A stretch of DNA of 64,000 bases from Candidatus Polarisedimenticolaceae bacterium (GTDB lineage: Bacteria; Acidobacteriota; Polarisedimenticolia; Polarisedimenticolales; DASRJG01). This document shows positions 17,448-25,975 of this stretch, one piece after another (position 1 is the first letter of the stretch; every line of letters starts with the position of its first letter). Under the pieces are notes generated by a model. That model did no database searches. It was not told where the DNA came from and saw only the letters and a program-made list of their open reading frames with translations. Location of the stretch: NCBI GenBank assembly GCA_036275915.1, contig DASUCV010000017.1:91001-155000 (forward strand). Reading direction: 5' to 3'. Position numbers and translations under genes: made by a program.

Positions 17448-18217
17448 TCGACCGGAGCGCGTTCGCGGCGATCGTACGCGAGGCCGGGGCGACCGTGCGC
17501 GCCGCGTTCGGCGGACCGCTCGCGAGCGCGTGCAAGAGCGACGGCTCCCCGGTCACCGAGGTCGACCGCTCGGTCGACGCGTTTCTCCACGAGAAGCTCT
17601 CGGGTTTGCTCCCGGACGCCGGATGGCTCTCCGAGGAGACAGCCGACGATGCGCGGCGCCTCTCGCTCCCGACCTGCTGGATCGTCGATCCGATCGATGG
17701 CACGAGTCAGCTCCTTCGCGGTATCCCCGAGCTCTCGATCTCCGTCGCCCTCGTCCGCGACGGCGAGCCGGTGGCGGCGGCGGTGCTGAACCCGATGAGC
17801 GGCGAGGAAGGGATCTGGACCGAGGGCGAGCCGCCGGCGTTTCGCGGCCTCACGCCGTCTTCCGCCGGAGACTCGCTCGACGCCATCGAGGCGATCGTCA
17901 GCCGCACCGAGTCGGAGTCGGGCGAGCTCGCCCGGGTTCGCGGCGTCGTGCGCTCGTTCCGCCCGGTGGGAAGCGTCGCGTACAAGCTGCTGCGGGTCGC
18001 GGCACGTGCCGACGCCGTGACGTTCTCGCTGCGTCCCAAGTCCGAGTGGGACGTCTGCGCGGGCATCGCGCTCGTCGAAGCGGCGGGCGGTGTCTACGTC
18101 CGGCTCGACGACCGTCCCGTGCGATTCAACCAGGCGGTTCCCGTGATTCCCTCCGGAGCCGTCGCGGGGCCGGCCGGCCTGGCGGAGGCGCTCGCCGATC
18201 GTCTGAGGCGGCGCTAG
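17444..18217 (+). CDS. cysQ: CysQ/inositol-monophosphatase family phosphatase
   Basis: 257 residues from a TTG overlapping the upstream stop. Lithium-sensitive phosphatase fold with complete metal site: 'LSEET' (Glu), 'WIVDPIDGTSQ' (DPIDGT) and 'SEWDVCAGIALVEAAGG' (Asp). The latter and overall length favour 3'(2'),5'-bisphosphate nucleotidase (CysQ), which removes PAP formed in sulfate metabolism, over inositol monophosphatase; sequence alone does not separate them fully. Coupled to the PP2C gene; converges with the next gene by 4 bases. Confidence 0.82.
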   Translation: MIDRSAFAAIVREAGATVRAAFGGPLASACKSDGSPVTEVDRSVDAFLHEKLSGLLPDAGWLSEETADDARRLSLPTCWIVDPIDGTSQLLRGIPELSISVALVRDGEPVAAAVLNPMSGEEGIWTEGEPPAFRGLTPSSAGDSLDAIEAIVSRTESESGELARVRGVVRSFRPVGSVAYKLLRVAARADAVTFSLRPKSEWDVCAGIALVEAAGGVYVRLDDRPVRFNQAVPVIPSGAVAGPAGLAEALADRLRRR

Positions 18218-18708
18218 CCGGAACGAAACGCGGCGCGCACCTCGTCCTTCCGCCAGAACCGCAGGAACCAGAGGACGGCGCCGACCTGGGCGACGAAGAG
18301 AAGCAAGGCGAGCGCCGCGACGGCGGCGCGGGCGGCGACGCCTCCTCCCGTGAGCACGACCAGCGGTGCGAGCGAAGGCTTCGCGATCGCCACGAGCATC
18401 GCGATCGAGCCCCACGCGAGCGCCGTGATCGCACGATGGGCGAAGGGAGCGCGCCGGTAGACGGCGACAGCGGCGACGATCGCGGCGGCGCCGAACGCGA
18501 GGTTGACCCCGGCGCTCCAGCCGGAACCGCCGGCGAGCGCCTCACGCAGCGGCCGTGTCGGATCGTCCCCGGTGTCGAGGGAGCCGGCGAGCTTGTCGAG
18601 GAGAATCGGGACGATCGCCTGGAACGCGCCCAGAGCCACGCTGACGACGCCGAGAATGAGGACGGTCGAAGCGGCGGCGTCGATCCGTCCCGCCGGGCCG
18701 TCTTTCAT
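18214..18708 (-). CDS. Small membrane protein of unknown function
   Basis: 164 residues with four predicted membrane helices (about 15-35, 66-86, 96-116, 124-146) and a basic C-terminus. The arrangement resembles short uncharacterised four-helix proteins; no motif is recognised. The gene is divergent from the amidohydrolase operon and its end overlaps cysQ by 4 bases. Confidence 0.65.
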   Translation of the reverse strand: MKDGPAGRIDAAASTVLILGVVSVALGAFQAIVPILLDKLAGSLDTGDDPTRPLREALAGGSGWSAGVNLAFGAAAIVAAVAVYRRAPFAHRAITALAWGSIAMLVAIAKPSLAPLVVLTGGGVAARAAVAALALLLFVAQVGAVLWFLRFWRKDEVRAAFRSG

Positions 18709-18763
18709 GACGCCGGAGTGTAGCGCACCGCGTTAGACTCGCGCCCTCTGGCGGGGGGGCCTC

Positions 18764-20443
18764 ATGATCTCGAAGCGGTCAGGGATACGCGCGGGGATTC
18801 TCGTGCTGGGCGCCGTCGTCGCCGCGGGCTGGCTCACGGCGCGGGCGGCACGGCCGAGGATCTACGCGATCACCGGGGCGACGGTCGTCACCGCGCCGGG
18901 GCAGAAAATCGAGTCGGGAACCGTCGTGATCCGCGACGGGCTCATCGATGCGGTGGGGCACGACCTCGCGGCGCCTGCCGACGCGGTCGTGATCGACGGC
19001 AAGGGCAAATTCGTGTACGCCGGCTTCATCGACGCGGGCGGCTGGACGCCGGGCGCCGACGCGCCGGCCGCCGCCCCCGCGGAGCGCGGCCGGGCGAGGA
19101 CCGCCCGCGAGCCCGAGACCGGGCCCGTCTACCCGGTCGCGGCCATCCGGCCCGAGCGCCGGATCGCCGACACGCTCCCCACGTTCGAGGGCGACCGCAA
19201 GCGCGACGCCGACTCGTGGCGGCGTCTCGGCTTCACCGCGCTCCTCGCCGCTCCCGGAAAGGGGATCTTCCGCGGGACGAGCGCGCTCGTGCTCCTTCGC
19301 GACGAGGCGCCGGTCGCCGATCTCATCGTGCGCGACGGCGTGGCCCAGCACCTCGCGTTCGAGACTGGCGGTTTCGGCGACACGTACCCGAACAGCCTGA
19401 TGGGCGCGGCCGCGGCGGTGCGCCAGGCGCTCCTCGATACGCAGCGCTACGTGACGTGGAGCGAGCGGTACGAGAAGAACCCCGCCGGGATGCCCCGCCC
19501 CGAGCGGCTGCCCGCGCTCGAGGCGCTCCGGCCGCTCCTCTCCCGCCATCAGCCGGTCTTCTTCGAGGCGGCCTCGGCCGACGACATCCTGCTCGCCGAT
19601 CGTATCGCGCGCGAGTTCGATCTCGACCTCGTCGCCGTCGCATCCGGGACCGAGGCGGAGATCGCGGATCAGGTGGCGAAGACGGGGCGGGTGCTGGTCT
19701 ATCCCCTGCGGTTTCCCGACAAGCCGAAGGTCGACGATCCCGACGACGCGCTCGACGTCACGCTCAAGCAGCTCGAGCGCTACGTGAAGGCAGGAGCGGC
19801 GCCGAAGACGCTCGCGGACGCCGGCATCAAGCTCGCCTTCTCGGCGCACGGCTTGAAGAACAATGCCGACTTCGCTGCGAACTTGCGGAAGGTGCTCGAC
19901 GCGGGATTCCCGGAGGACGCCGCGCTCGCGGCGCTGACCGTGACGCCGGCGAAGCTCCTCGGCGTCGATCGGACGATGGGCACGATCGAGGCGGGCAAGG
20001 TGGCCGATCTCATTCTGACCGACGGTCCGGTCTTCAAGAAGGACTCGAAGGTGCGCCGGGTCTTCGTCGACGGGTACGACTACGCGATCGACGAGAAGGC
20101 GAAGCCCAAGGGAGATCCGAACGCCGTCGTCGATCCCCGGGGCACGTGGTCGGTCGTCATCGAGATCGGAAGCAACCCGTTGCAGAGGACCTGGACGATC
20201 GCCGGCGAGAAGGGGCATTACACGGGGACCGCCGAGACGCGCGCGGGGGTCGTGACGTTCGACAAGGTCGAGCTCGCGGGCAATGCGCTCACCGTCACGT
20301 TCCCGGCGTCGGAAGGCCGCGGGGCCAACGAGGTCACGGTGATCGTGAACGGCGACGCCTTCGAGGGCACGATGGAGATGGGTCCACGATCGGCGCAGCT
20401 CAAGGGGACACGAACGCACGGGCCCGAGGGAGGTGCGTCATGA
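18764..20443 (+). CDS. Exported amidohydrolase-fold protein lacking the metal-binding HxH
   Basis: 559 residues. N-terminal signal/anchor helix (ILVLGAVVAAGWLTARAA), then the amidohydrolase composite domain: 'IYAITGATVVTAPGQKIESG' style strands and 'GKFVYAGFIDAGGWTPG' where active enzymes have PGFIDxHxH. The C-terminal 'LTVTPAKLLGVDRTMGTIEAGKVADLI' is intact family text, so this is a true relative with its first metal ligands replaced. Residues about 450-555 form a separate beta-rich domain ('GTWSVVIEIGSNPLQRTW'). A TAGACT hexamer at 18734-18739 could be the -10. The stop overlaps the next amidohydrolase start (ATGA), so the two are co-expressed. Confidence 0.85.
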   Translation: MISKRSGIRAGILVLGAVVAAGWLTARAARPRIYAITGATVVTAPGQKIESGTVVIRDGLIDAVGHDLAAPADAVVIDGKGKFVYAGFIDAGGWTPGADAPAAAPAERGRARTAREPETGPVYPVAAIRPERRIADTLPTFEGDRKRDADSWRRLGFTALLAAPGKGIFRGTSALVLLRDEAPVADLIVRDGVAQHLAFETGGFGDTYPNSLMGAAAAVRQALLDTQRYVTWSERYEKNPAGMPRPERLPALEALRPLLSRHQPVFFEAASADDILLADRIAREFDLDLVAVASGTEAEIADQVAKTGRVLVYPLRFPDKPKVDDPDDALDVTLKQLERYVKAGAAPKTLADAGIKLAFSAHGLKNNADFAANLRKVLDAGFPEDAALAALTVTPAKLLGVDRTMGTIEAGKVADLILTDGPVFKKDSKVRRVFVDGYDYAIDEKAKPKGDPNAVVDPRGTWSVVIEIGSNPLQRTWTIAGEKGHYTGTAETRAGVVTFDKVELAGNALTVTFPASEGRGANEVTVIVNGDAFEGTMEMGPRSAQLKGTRTHGPEGGAS

Positions 20444-23058
20444 TTCCGGCTCTTCTCGCCGCCGCTGTCCTCGTCCGCGACGCGACGATCTGGACGCAAG
20501 GTCCTCAGGGCAAGCTCGAGCACGCCGACCTTCTCGTCCAGGACGGGAAGGTCGTGAAGGTCGGGGCGGGACTCACCGCACCCTCCGGGGCCGTCGTCGT
20601 CGACGGCAAGGGCAAGCACGTCACGCCGGGCCTCATCGACTGCCACAGCCACACGGCGATCCGCGGCGGGGTCAACGAAGGGTCGAACAACGTGACCGCG
20701 GAGGTCCGCATCGACGACGTCCTCGATCCGCGCGACGTCGCGCTCTACCGCGAGCTGGCCGGCGGGCTCACGGCGGCGCACAGCCTCCACGGCTCGGCGA
20801 ACTCGATCGGCGGCCAGGACGCGATCATCAAGCTCCACTACAACTCGAGCCGCGATCGCCTCCTCGTGCCCGGCGCCCCGAAGGGGATCAAGTTCGCCCT
20901 CGGCGAGAACCCCAAGCAGTCGAACTTCCGCGACAGCGCGCGTCCCGTGCGCTACCCCCAGACGCGCATGGGCGTCATGGACTCGATCGCGGCGGCGTTC
21001 ACCGCCGCGCGCCACTACCGCGAGGAATGGCAGGCCTACGACAAGCTCGCAGCCAAGGACAAGGAGCGCCGCGAGCCGCCGCGCCGCGACCTCCAGCTCG
21101 AGGCGATCGCGGAGATCCTGGACGGCAAGCGGAAGATCCACAGCCACTGCTATCGCCAGGACGAGATCCTCGCCCTGATCAGGACCTGCGAGGCGTTCGG
21201 GGTGAAGGTCGGCACCTTCCAGCACGTCCTCGAAGGGTACAAGGTGGCCGACGAGATCGCGGCGCACGGCGCCGGCGGGTCGACGTTCTCGGACTGGTGG
21301 GCGTACAAGCTCGAGGCGTGGGACGCCATCCCGTACAACGGCGCGCTCATGCGGGAGCACGGCATCGTCGTCTCGTTCAACTCGGACTCCGACGAGCTGG
21401 CGCGGCGCCTCAACCTCGAGGCCGCGAAGGCGATGAAGTACGGCGGCGTTCCCGAGATCGACGCGCTCGACTTCGTGACCCTGAACCCCGCGAAGCAGCT
21501 CGGCATCGACGACCGGACGGGGTCGCTCGAACCGGGGAAGGACGGCGACTTCGTCGTCTGGTCGGGCCCTCCCCTCTCGGTCTATTCGGTCGCCGAGCAG
21601 ACGTGGGTCGACGGCGTCAAGGAGTTCGATCGCGCGCAGGACCTCGTCGATCGCGAGGCGCGCGAGAAGCGGCGCGCCGACGCGATCGCGACGATCCGCG
21701 GGAACGCGTCGCCGGCCGCCGCGAAGGAGACGGCGGCCGAACCGCCGAAGCAAGTCCCGGCCGCTGTGCCGCCGGCGTGGAAGGACCGCCTCGGGCCCAC
21801 GACGTCCACGGTGTCGATCGTCCACGCGACGATCCACACCGTCTCCGGCCCGACGATCGAGGACGGCACCGTCTCGTTCCGCGCGGGCAAGATCGTCGAG
21901 GTCGGCGCCAAGCTTGCGCCGCTCGCCGGTGCCAGGGTCGTCGATGCGACCGGACGCCACGTCTACCCCGGCTTCATCGACGCGAACACCGCCCTCGGTC
22001 TCACCGAGATCGGCTCGGTCGCCGGCAGCGTCGACATCGCGGAGACCGGAAGCTTGAATCCGCAGGCGAACACGGCGATCGCCGTCAATCCCGATTCCGA
22101 GCTGATCCCGGTCACGCGCGTGAACGGCGTCACTCACGTCCTCGCCGCTCCCGACGGAGGGCTCGTCTCAGGCACCTCCGCCCTCATCCGCCTCTCCGGC
22201 TGGACCTGGGAAGACCTCCAGGCCGCGTCCCCCGTCGCGCTCCACATTCAGTGGCCCTCGTTCACGCCCCGGCGCGAGCGGTTCGGCGGCACGCCGCCGC
22301 CCTCGGAGGAAGACCAGAAGAAGGAGCGCGACGAGGCGATCAAGAAGATCCACGGGCTGTTCGACGACGCGCGCGCTTACGCGAAGGCGAAGGACGCGAA
22401 GGGGGCCGGCGGCCGCGCGCTCGAGCCCGATCCCGCCCTCGAGGCGGTGCTTCCGGTCCTCGACGGGCGGGCGCCGGTCATCGTGCAGGCGAGCGAGATC
22501 CGTCAGATCAAGAGCGCGATCGCGTGGGCCGAGTCCGAGGGCGTCCGCATGATTCTCCTCGGAGCCGGCGACGTCGCGCGCGTCGCGACGCTCCTGCACG
22601 ACAAGCACGTGCCGGTCATCGTCGACGGCGTGCTCGCGCTGCCGCGACGAGAGGATGAGCCCTACGACGCCGCCTACACCGTTCCGGCGCGGCTCGCGGC
22701 CGCGGGCGTCGAGTTCTGCATCACCGGCGGCGGAGGCGGCTTCGGCGCCTGGAACACGCGCAACCTGCCGTACCACGCCGCGATGGCGGCGGCGTTCGGC
22801 CTCGCGAAGGACGACGCGCTGAAGGCGATCACGCTCTCACCGGCAAAGATCCTCGGCGTGGACCACGCGCTCGGATCGATCGAGACCGGCAAGTCGGCGT
22901 CCCTCGTCGTCACCGACGGAGATCCGCTCGAGATCGCGACGCACGTGCTGCAGGAGTGGATCGACGGACAGCCGGTCGACGTGAAGGACACCAAGCACGT
23001 CCGGCTGTACGAGAAGTACCGCTCGCGGCCCGCGGTCACTGCCCGGGCGGGATCGTGA
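20440..23058 (+). CDS. Tandem amidohydrolase protein (active-type domain fused to degenerate domain)
   Basis: 872 residues with two consecutive amidohydrolase domains. Domain 1 (about 1-425) keeps the expected metal ligands: 'GLIDCHSHT' (HxH), 'IHSHCYRQDEI', 'GTFQHV' and the Asp in 'SFNSDSDEL'. Domain 2 (about 460-860) has 'YPGFIDANTALGLTE' in place of HxH and ends with the normal 'ITLSPAKILGVDHALGSIETG', so it is folded but probably inactive. A charged linker separates them. Family members hydrolyse imidazolone-, dihydroorotase- or peptide-type substrates; the substrate here is unknown. The N-terminus is a short hydrophobic stretch that may act as a weak signal. It overlaps the next, convergent gene by 23 bases. 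Confidence 0.87.
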   Translation: MIPALLAAAVLVRDATIWTQGPQGKLEHADLLVQDGKVVKVGAGLTAPSGAVVVDGKGKHVTPGLIDCHSHTAIRGGVNEGSNNVTAEVRIDDVLDPRDVALYRELAGGLTAAHSLHGSANSIGGQDAIIKLHYNSSRDRLLVPGAPKGIKFALGENPKQSNFRDSARPVRYPQTRMGVMDSIAAAFTAARHYREEWQAYDKLAAKDKERREPPRRDLQLEAIAEILDGKRKIHSHCYRQDEILALIRTCEAFGVKVGTFQHVLEGYKVADEIAAHGAGGSTFSDWWAYKLEAWDAIPYNGALMREHGIVVSFNSDSDELARRLNLEAAKAMKYGGVPEIDALDFVTLNPAKQLGIDDRTGSLEPGKDGDFVVWSGPPLSVYSVAEQTWVDGVKEFDRAQDLVDREAREKRRADAIATIRGNASPAAAKETAAEPPKQVPAAVPPAWKDRLGPTTSTVSIVHATIHTVSGPTIEDGTVSFRAGKIVEVGAKLAPLAGARVVDATGRHVYPGFIDANTALGLTEIGSVAGSVDIAETGSLNPQANTAIAVNPDSELIPVTRVNGVTHVLAAPDGGLVSGTSALIRLSGWTWEDLQAASPVALHIQWPSFTPRRERFGGTPPPSEEDQKKERDEAIKKIHGLFDDARAYAKAKDAKGAGGRALEPDPALEAVLPVLDGRAPVIVQASEIRQIKSAIAWAESEGVRMILLGAGDVARVATLLHDKHVPVIVDGVLALPRREDEPYDAAYTVPARLAAAGVEFCITGGGGGFGAWNTRNLPYHAAMAAAFGLAKDDALKAITLSPAKILGVDHALGSIETGKSASLVVTDGDPLEIATHVLQEWIDGQPVDVKDTKHVRLYEKYRSRPAVTARAGS

Positions 23059-23521
23059 ACTTCGCCTCGCCGTAACCGATCGGCTGGCCCTGGGGCGACC
23101 GCGCCTCGACCGACCACGTGTAGGTGCCGGGGTTCAGGTTCGACACCTCCGTGTCCGACGGTTGGAGAAAGGTGTCGTGGACGGGGCGGATGAACTCGTC
23201 CTCGTCGCCGTCGCCCTTGACCCACACGATGTAGGAGTCCGCACCCTCCACCCGCGCCCAACGGAAAACGACGTTGCGATCGACGGCGCCCCGCGGGCCG
23301 CTCAGCGTCATCGCCTCCGGAGCGCCGGGCCCGCGGTGGGCGATCGCCTGGCGCGAGTCCCAGAACGTGATCAGGAACGCCGCCGCCGCGAGGAGGACGA
23401 GGGAGAGCGCCGCCGCCCCCCACAGCCAGCCGGAGTTCAGCGTGCGCTTCTCGAGCTCCCGGATCTCCGACTCGAGGACTTCTTCGGGGGTCTCGTGCGA
23501 CCCCAGAGGAGTTTCGGCCAT
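23036..23521 (-). CDS. Membrane-anchored protein with extracellular fibronectin-type domain
   Basis: 161 residues from the ATG at 23521, chosen because AGGAGG lies 6-8 bases upstream; an in-frame ATG 60 bases earlier lacks such a site. A charged cytoplasmic N-terminus (about 1-28), one membrane helix (about 30-52), then a beta-sandwich with 'VVFRWARVEGADSYIVWVKG' and 'LNPGTYTWSVEARS', typical of fibronectin III/Ig-like domains. No enzyme motif. Probably a surface or periplasmic anchor; function unknown. Confidence 0.75.
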   Translation of the reverse strand: MAETPLGSHETPEEVLESEIRELEKRTLNSGWLWGAAALSLVLLAAAAFLITFWDSRQAIAHRGPGAPEAMTLSGPRGAVDRNVVFRWARVEGADSYIVWVKGDGDEDEFIRPVHDTFLQPSDTEVSNLNPGTYTWSVEARSPQGQPIGYGEAKFTIPPGQ

Positions 23522-23592
23522 CTCGGCCTCCTTTCTGCCGGCGCTGTTCCGAGGGTGCGCCCGCGGCCGCCCGGAGGTCAAGGGTTCCTTGC

Positions 23593-23598
23593 TACCCT
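23593..23598 (+). promoter_or_regulatory. Putative -10 element (TACCCT) 6 bp before a start codon
   Basis: TACCCT lies 6 bp before ATG 23605 with no Shine-Dalgarno, fitting the leaderless pattern seen at other first genes in the window. Confidence 0.25.
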
Positions 23599-23604
23599 AA
23601 CCGC

Positions 23605-23826
23605 ATGATCAACATCCGGGATCTTTCGGTCCGTTGCGGGCGGTGCCTCAACTACATGACCCTGGCCTCCTATGCACCGCGGGACGGCTGGAACGCCTAT
23701 ACCTACGAATGCGAGACGGCGGGCTGCGACGCCGCGGTGAACCGGACGATCGTCGAGGTCCCCATCGCGGAGGACGAGTTCGCCCAGAAGCACCCGGCCT
23801 GCGGCGGCGGCTGCAGCGTGCGCTGA
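23605..23826 (+). CDS. Small Cys-rich (zinc-ribbon-like) protein
   Basis: 73 residues. Cysteines are paired as CGRC (11-14), C-x4-C in 'YECETAGC' and 'ACGGGC' near the C-terminus, with no signal peptide. The spacing suggests a zinc ribbon followed by a second Cys cluster. I do not recognise the family. Divergent from the preceding gene. Confidence 0.6.
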   Translation: MINIRDLSVRCGRCLNYMTLASYAPRDGWNAYTYECETAGCDAAVNRTIVEVPIAEDEFAQKHPACGGGCSVR

Positions 23827-23935
23827 CGCCGCTCACCCTCCGGGCGGTACCGCTCACCCGGAAGAGGCGGCCGTCCGTCGGCCCGGGCGCAACGTTTCGC
23901 CCCTTCCCACGTTTCTCAGTGCGAGGAGGGACGCC

Positions 23936-24499
23936 ATGAACAAGATCTCGGCCATCGTGGCGATCGCGGGGGCGGTCGCGTGGGGGGCGCAGGTGAGGGC
24001 CGCGGACCGCTGGATCCACGTGCGGGTCGACGAGCGGGACGAAGGTCACGCCCACGTCGACGTGCAGGTGCCGATCGAGATGGTCTCCGGGCTCATGCCC
24101 CTGATCAAGAACCGGCACGGCTCCGGACACATCCGCCTCGACGGTCACGGGACCGACCTTCAGGAGATGCGCGGCTACTGGGCCGCTGTGCGCGCGGCGA
24201 AGGACGGCGAGTACGTCACCGTCCACGACGACGACGCGAACGTCCGGGTCGCGAAGAACGGCGGGCTCCTCCTCGTCAACGTCGACGAGCACGACGGCGG
24301 TCACGTCCGGATGAAGGTTCCGGTCGCGATCGTCGACGCCGCTCTCGGCGGCGGACGGGACGACGTCGACGTTGATGCGCTCGTCCGGGCGCTCGCGAGC
24401 GCGCCGGCGGGCGACCTGGTCACGGTCGAGGACGAGGACAGCCACGTCCGCATCTGGATCGACGACGCGCCGTCGGCGCCCTCCGGAGACGCGCGATGA
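23936..24499 (+). CDS. Secreted protein with repeated His/Asp-rich beta module
   Basis: 187 residues after a strong GAGGAGGG ribosome site. Signal peptide residues 1-22 (ending VRA). The mature part repeats a unit of the form 'V-x-V-D-x4-HV-x-V-x-VP' : 'WIHVRVDERDEGHAHVDVQV', then 'YVTVHDDDANVRVAKNGG' and 'VNVDEHDGGHVRMKVPV', then 'DLVTVEDEDSHVRIWID'. The acidic/His content could bind metal, but this is only inferred. The stop overlaps the next gene, which carries the same module (ATGA). Confidence 0.75.
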   Translation: MNKISAIVAIAGAVAWGAQVRAADRWIHVRVDERDEGHAHVDVQVPIEMVSGLMPLIKNRHGSGHIRLDGHGTDLQEMRGYWAAVRAAKDGEYVTVHDDDANVRVAKNGGLLLVNVDEHDGGHVRMKVPVAIVDAALGGGRDDVDVDALVRALASAPAGDLVTVEDEDSHVRIWIDDAPSAPSGDAR

Positions 24500-24969
24500 G
24501 CCGGGGAGAGCGCCTCGCCTTTGCGATCGTGCTTGCGCTCGGCGTGCTCCTCACCGGCACCGCCGGGGCGACCGCCTACGCGTGGCACCGCTCGGGCAGC
24601 GTGCGCGTCGCGGTCCACGAGACGGAAGACGACGGGACCGATCTCGCTTTCACCCTGCCCGGCATCCTCGTCAACACGGCGATCGAGCTGTGTCCCCTCC
24701 CCCACGATTTCGAGCTCGATCCCCAGCTCGCCGGGCTCCTCCCGGCGCTCCACGCGACCGTGGATCGTCTCGCCGATCTCCCCGACGCCGTCCTCGTCGA
24801 CGTGCAGGACGACGCGGAGCACGTGCGGATCGCGAAGTCGGGCCGCGAGCTCGTCATCTCGGTCCACTCACGCGACGGACGGTTCGAGGTCGCGCTGCCG
24901 GTCGAGTCGCTCCGCCGGATCGTCAGCCGGCTGGAGTCCCGCTCTCCGCGCGGAGGAACCGCCGCCTAG
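24496..24969 (+). CDS. Membrane-anchored or secreted paralogue with the same repeated module
   Basis: 157 residues. One N-terminal hydrophobic helix (about 8-30). Then 'SGSVRVAVHETEDDGTDLAF' and 'LVDVQDDAEHVRIAKSGREL' echo the module in the gene just upstream, with which it overlaps by 4 bases. The two are therefore likely products of duplication and act together. Function unknown. It converges with the DUF1573 gene, overlapping by 4 bases. Confidence 0.72.
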   Translation: MSRGERLAFAIVLALGVLLTGTAGATAYAWHRSGSVRVAVHETEDDGTDLAFTLPGILVNTAIELCPLPHDFELDPQLAGLLPALHATVDRLADLPDAVLVDVQDDAEHVRIAKSGRELVISVHSRDGRFEVALPVESLRRIVSRLESRSPRGGTAA

Positions 24970-25967
24970 CGAACGCTGACGGGCACGTCGACGGTCTCGT
25001 CCCCGACGTCGATGTGCACCGTCGTCTTCGCGGGACCGGCGTGCCCCGAAGCCTTCCAGTCGACGAGAAGCCGGAAGGCGCGCTCGCCCGGGTGCTCGAT
25101 CTTAGGGACGAACGCCGGGTCGTCCGAGCGGACGCGCACCGCCGCCGGGTCGAGATCGTCGCGGACGGACCCTACGATCGCACCGGTGGCGGTCCCAGGA
25201 GCGTCCGGCACCGGTTGGAGCACGAGCGACTCGGGGTTCAGATCGGCCGGCGCACGAACGTGGACGGTGATCGGAATCGTGTAGACCGGCTCGCGCGCGA
25301 GGCCGGTCTTGAACGTGACCTTCTGCTGGGAAAAGCCGAGCGGAGGCTTCTTCGTCTGGATCGACACGATGTAGTCGCCGGGGTGCGCCGCCGGGAGCCA
25401 ATCGGCGGGCGGCTCCGCCTGCGTGACCTTCCTCGCCGAGACGGCGAGCCACGGGACGCTCGCGGAAAGCGCCGTGAGCGCGAAGACGCCGGACTCGGTA
25501 TCGTCCTTGCGGAGCAGGACGTACGCGGGCTTCCCGTATCCGTTCATCCGCGGGCCGATCGTGAGGGACGGCGTCGGGTAGATCTCCAGGCTGCCGACGA
25601 CGTTCGCCCGCACCGTGAGCATGATCGGGCCCTGCGCGGCGTCGTCGTGATGGACGGTGATCTCCTTCCCGATCGGCCCCTTGTAGTCGACGGTGTGCAC
25701 CTCGGCCTTCAGCTTCCCGGTCGCGCCGGGGGCGACTTCGGCATCGAAGGTGGCGACGGTGCACCCGCAGGCCGGCTTCGCCGCGGTGATGTGGAGCGGG
25801 GCGGTGCCCGTGTTGCGATACGTGAAGACGGCGACGGCGTCGGTTCCGCGGATCACGTCGCCGGCGTTGACGTCCGTGACGTCGAACGCGATGTGAGGCG
25901 CGACGTCGTCCGCCCGCGGTGCTCCCGCGAGGAGAACGATGGCTGCTACCGCGAGCGCGGCCCGCAT
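24966..25967 (-). CDS. DUF1573 secreted protein, Cys (CGC) form
   Basis: 333 residues. Signal peptide 1-19 (ending PRAD). The N-terminal DUF1573 domain has the family hallmark 'GTAPLHI...AKPACGCTV' with C67-G-C69; two further Ig-like beta domains follow ('YIVSIQTKKP', 'VTFKTGLAREPVYTIPITV'). It begins 8 bases after the stop of a close paralogue in which the first of these cysteines is an in-frame TGA. DUF1573 proteins resemble ASPM/SPD-2/Hydin Ig domains; their role is unknown, and the CxC suggests metal or redox chemistry. Confidence 0.88.
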   Translation of the reverse strand: MRAALAVAAIVLLAGAPRADDVAPHIAFDVTDVNAGDVIRGTDAVAVFTYRNTGTAPLHITAAKPACGCTVATFDAEVAPGATGKLKAEVHTVDYKGPIGKEITVHHDDAAQGPIMLTVRANVVGSLEIYPTPSLTIGPRMNGYGKPAYVLLRKDDTESGVFALTALSASVPWLAVSARKVTQAEPPADWLPAAHPGDYIVSIQTKKPPLGFSQQKVTFKTGLAREPVYTIPITVHVRAPADLNPESLVLQPVPDAPGTATGAIVGSVRDDLDPAAVRVRSDDPAFVPKIEHPGERAFRLLVDWKASGHAGPAKTTVHIDVGDETVDVPVSVR

Positions 25968-25975
25968 CCCGAGGC

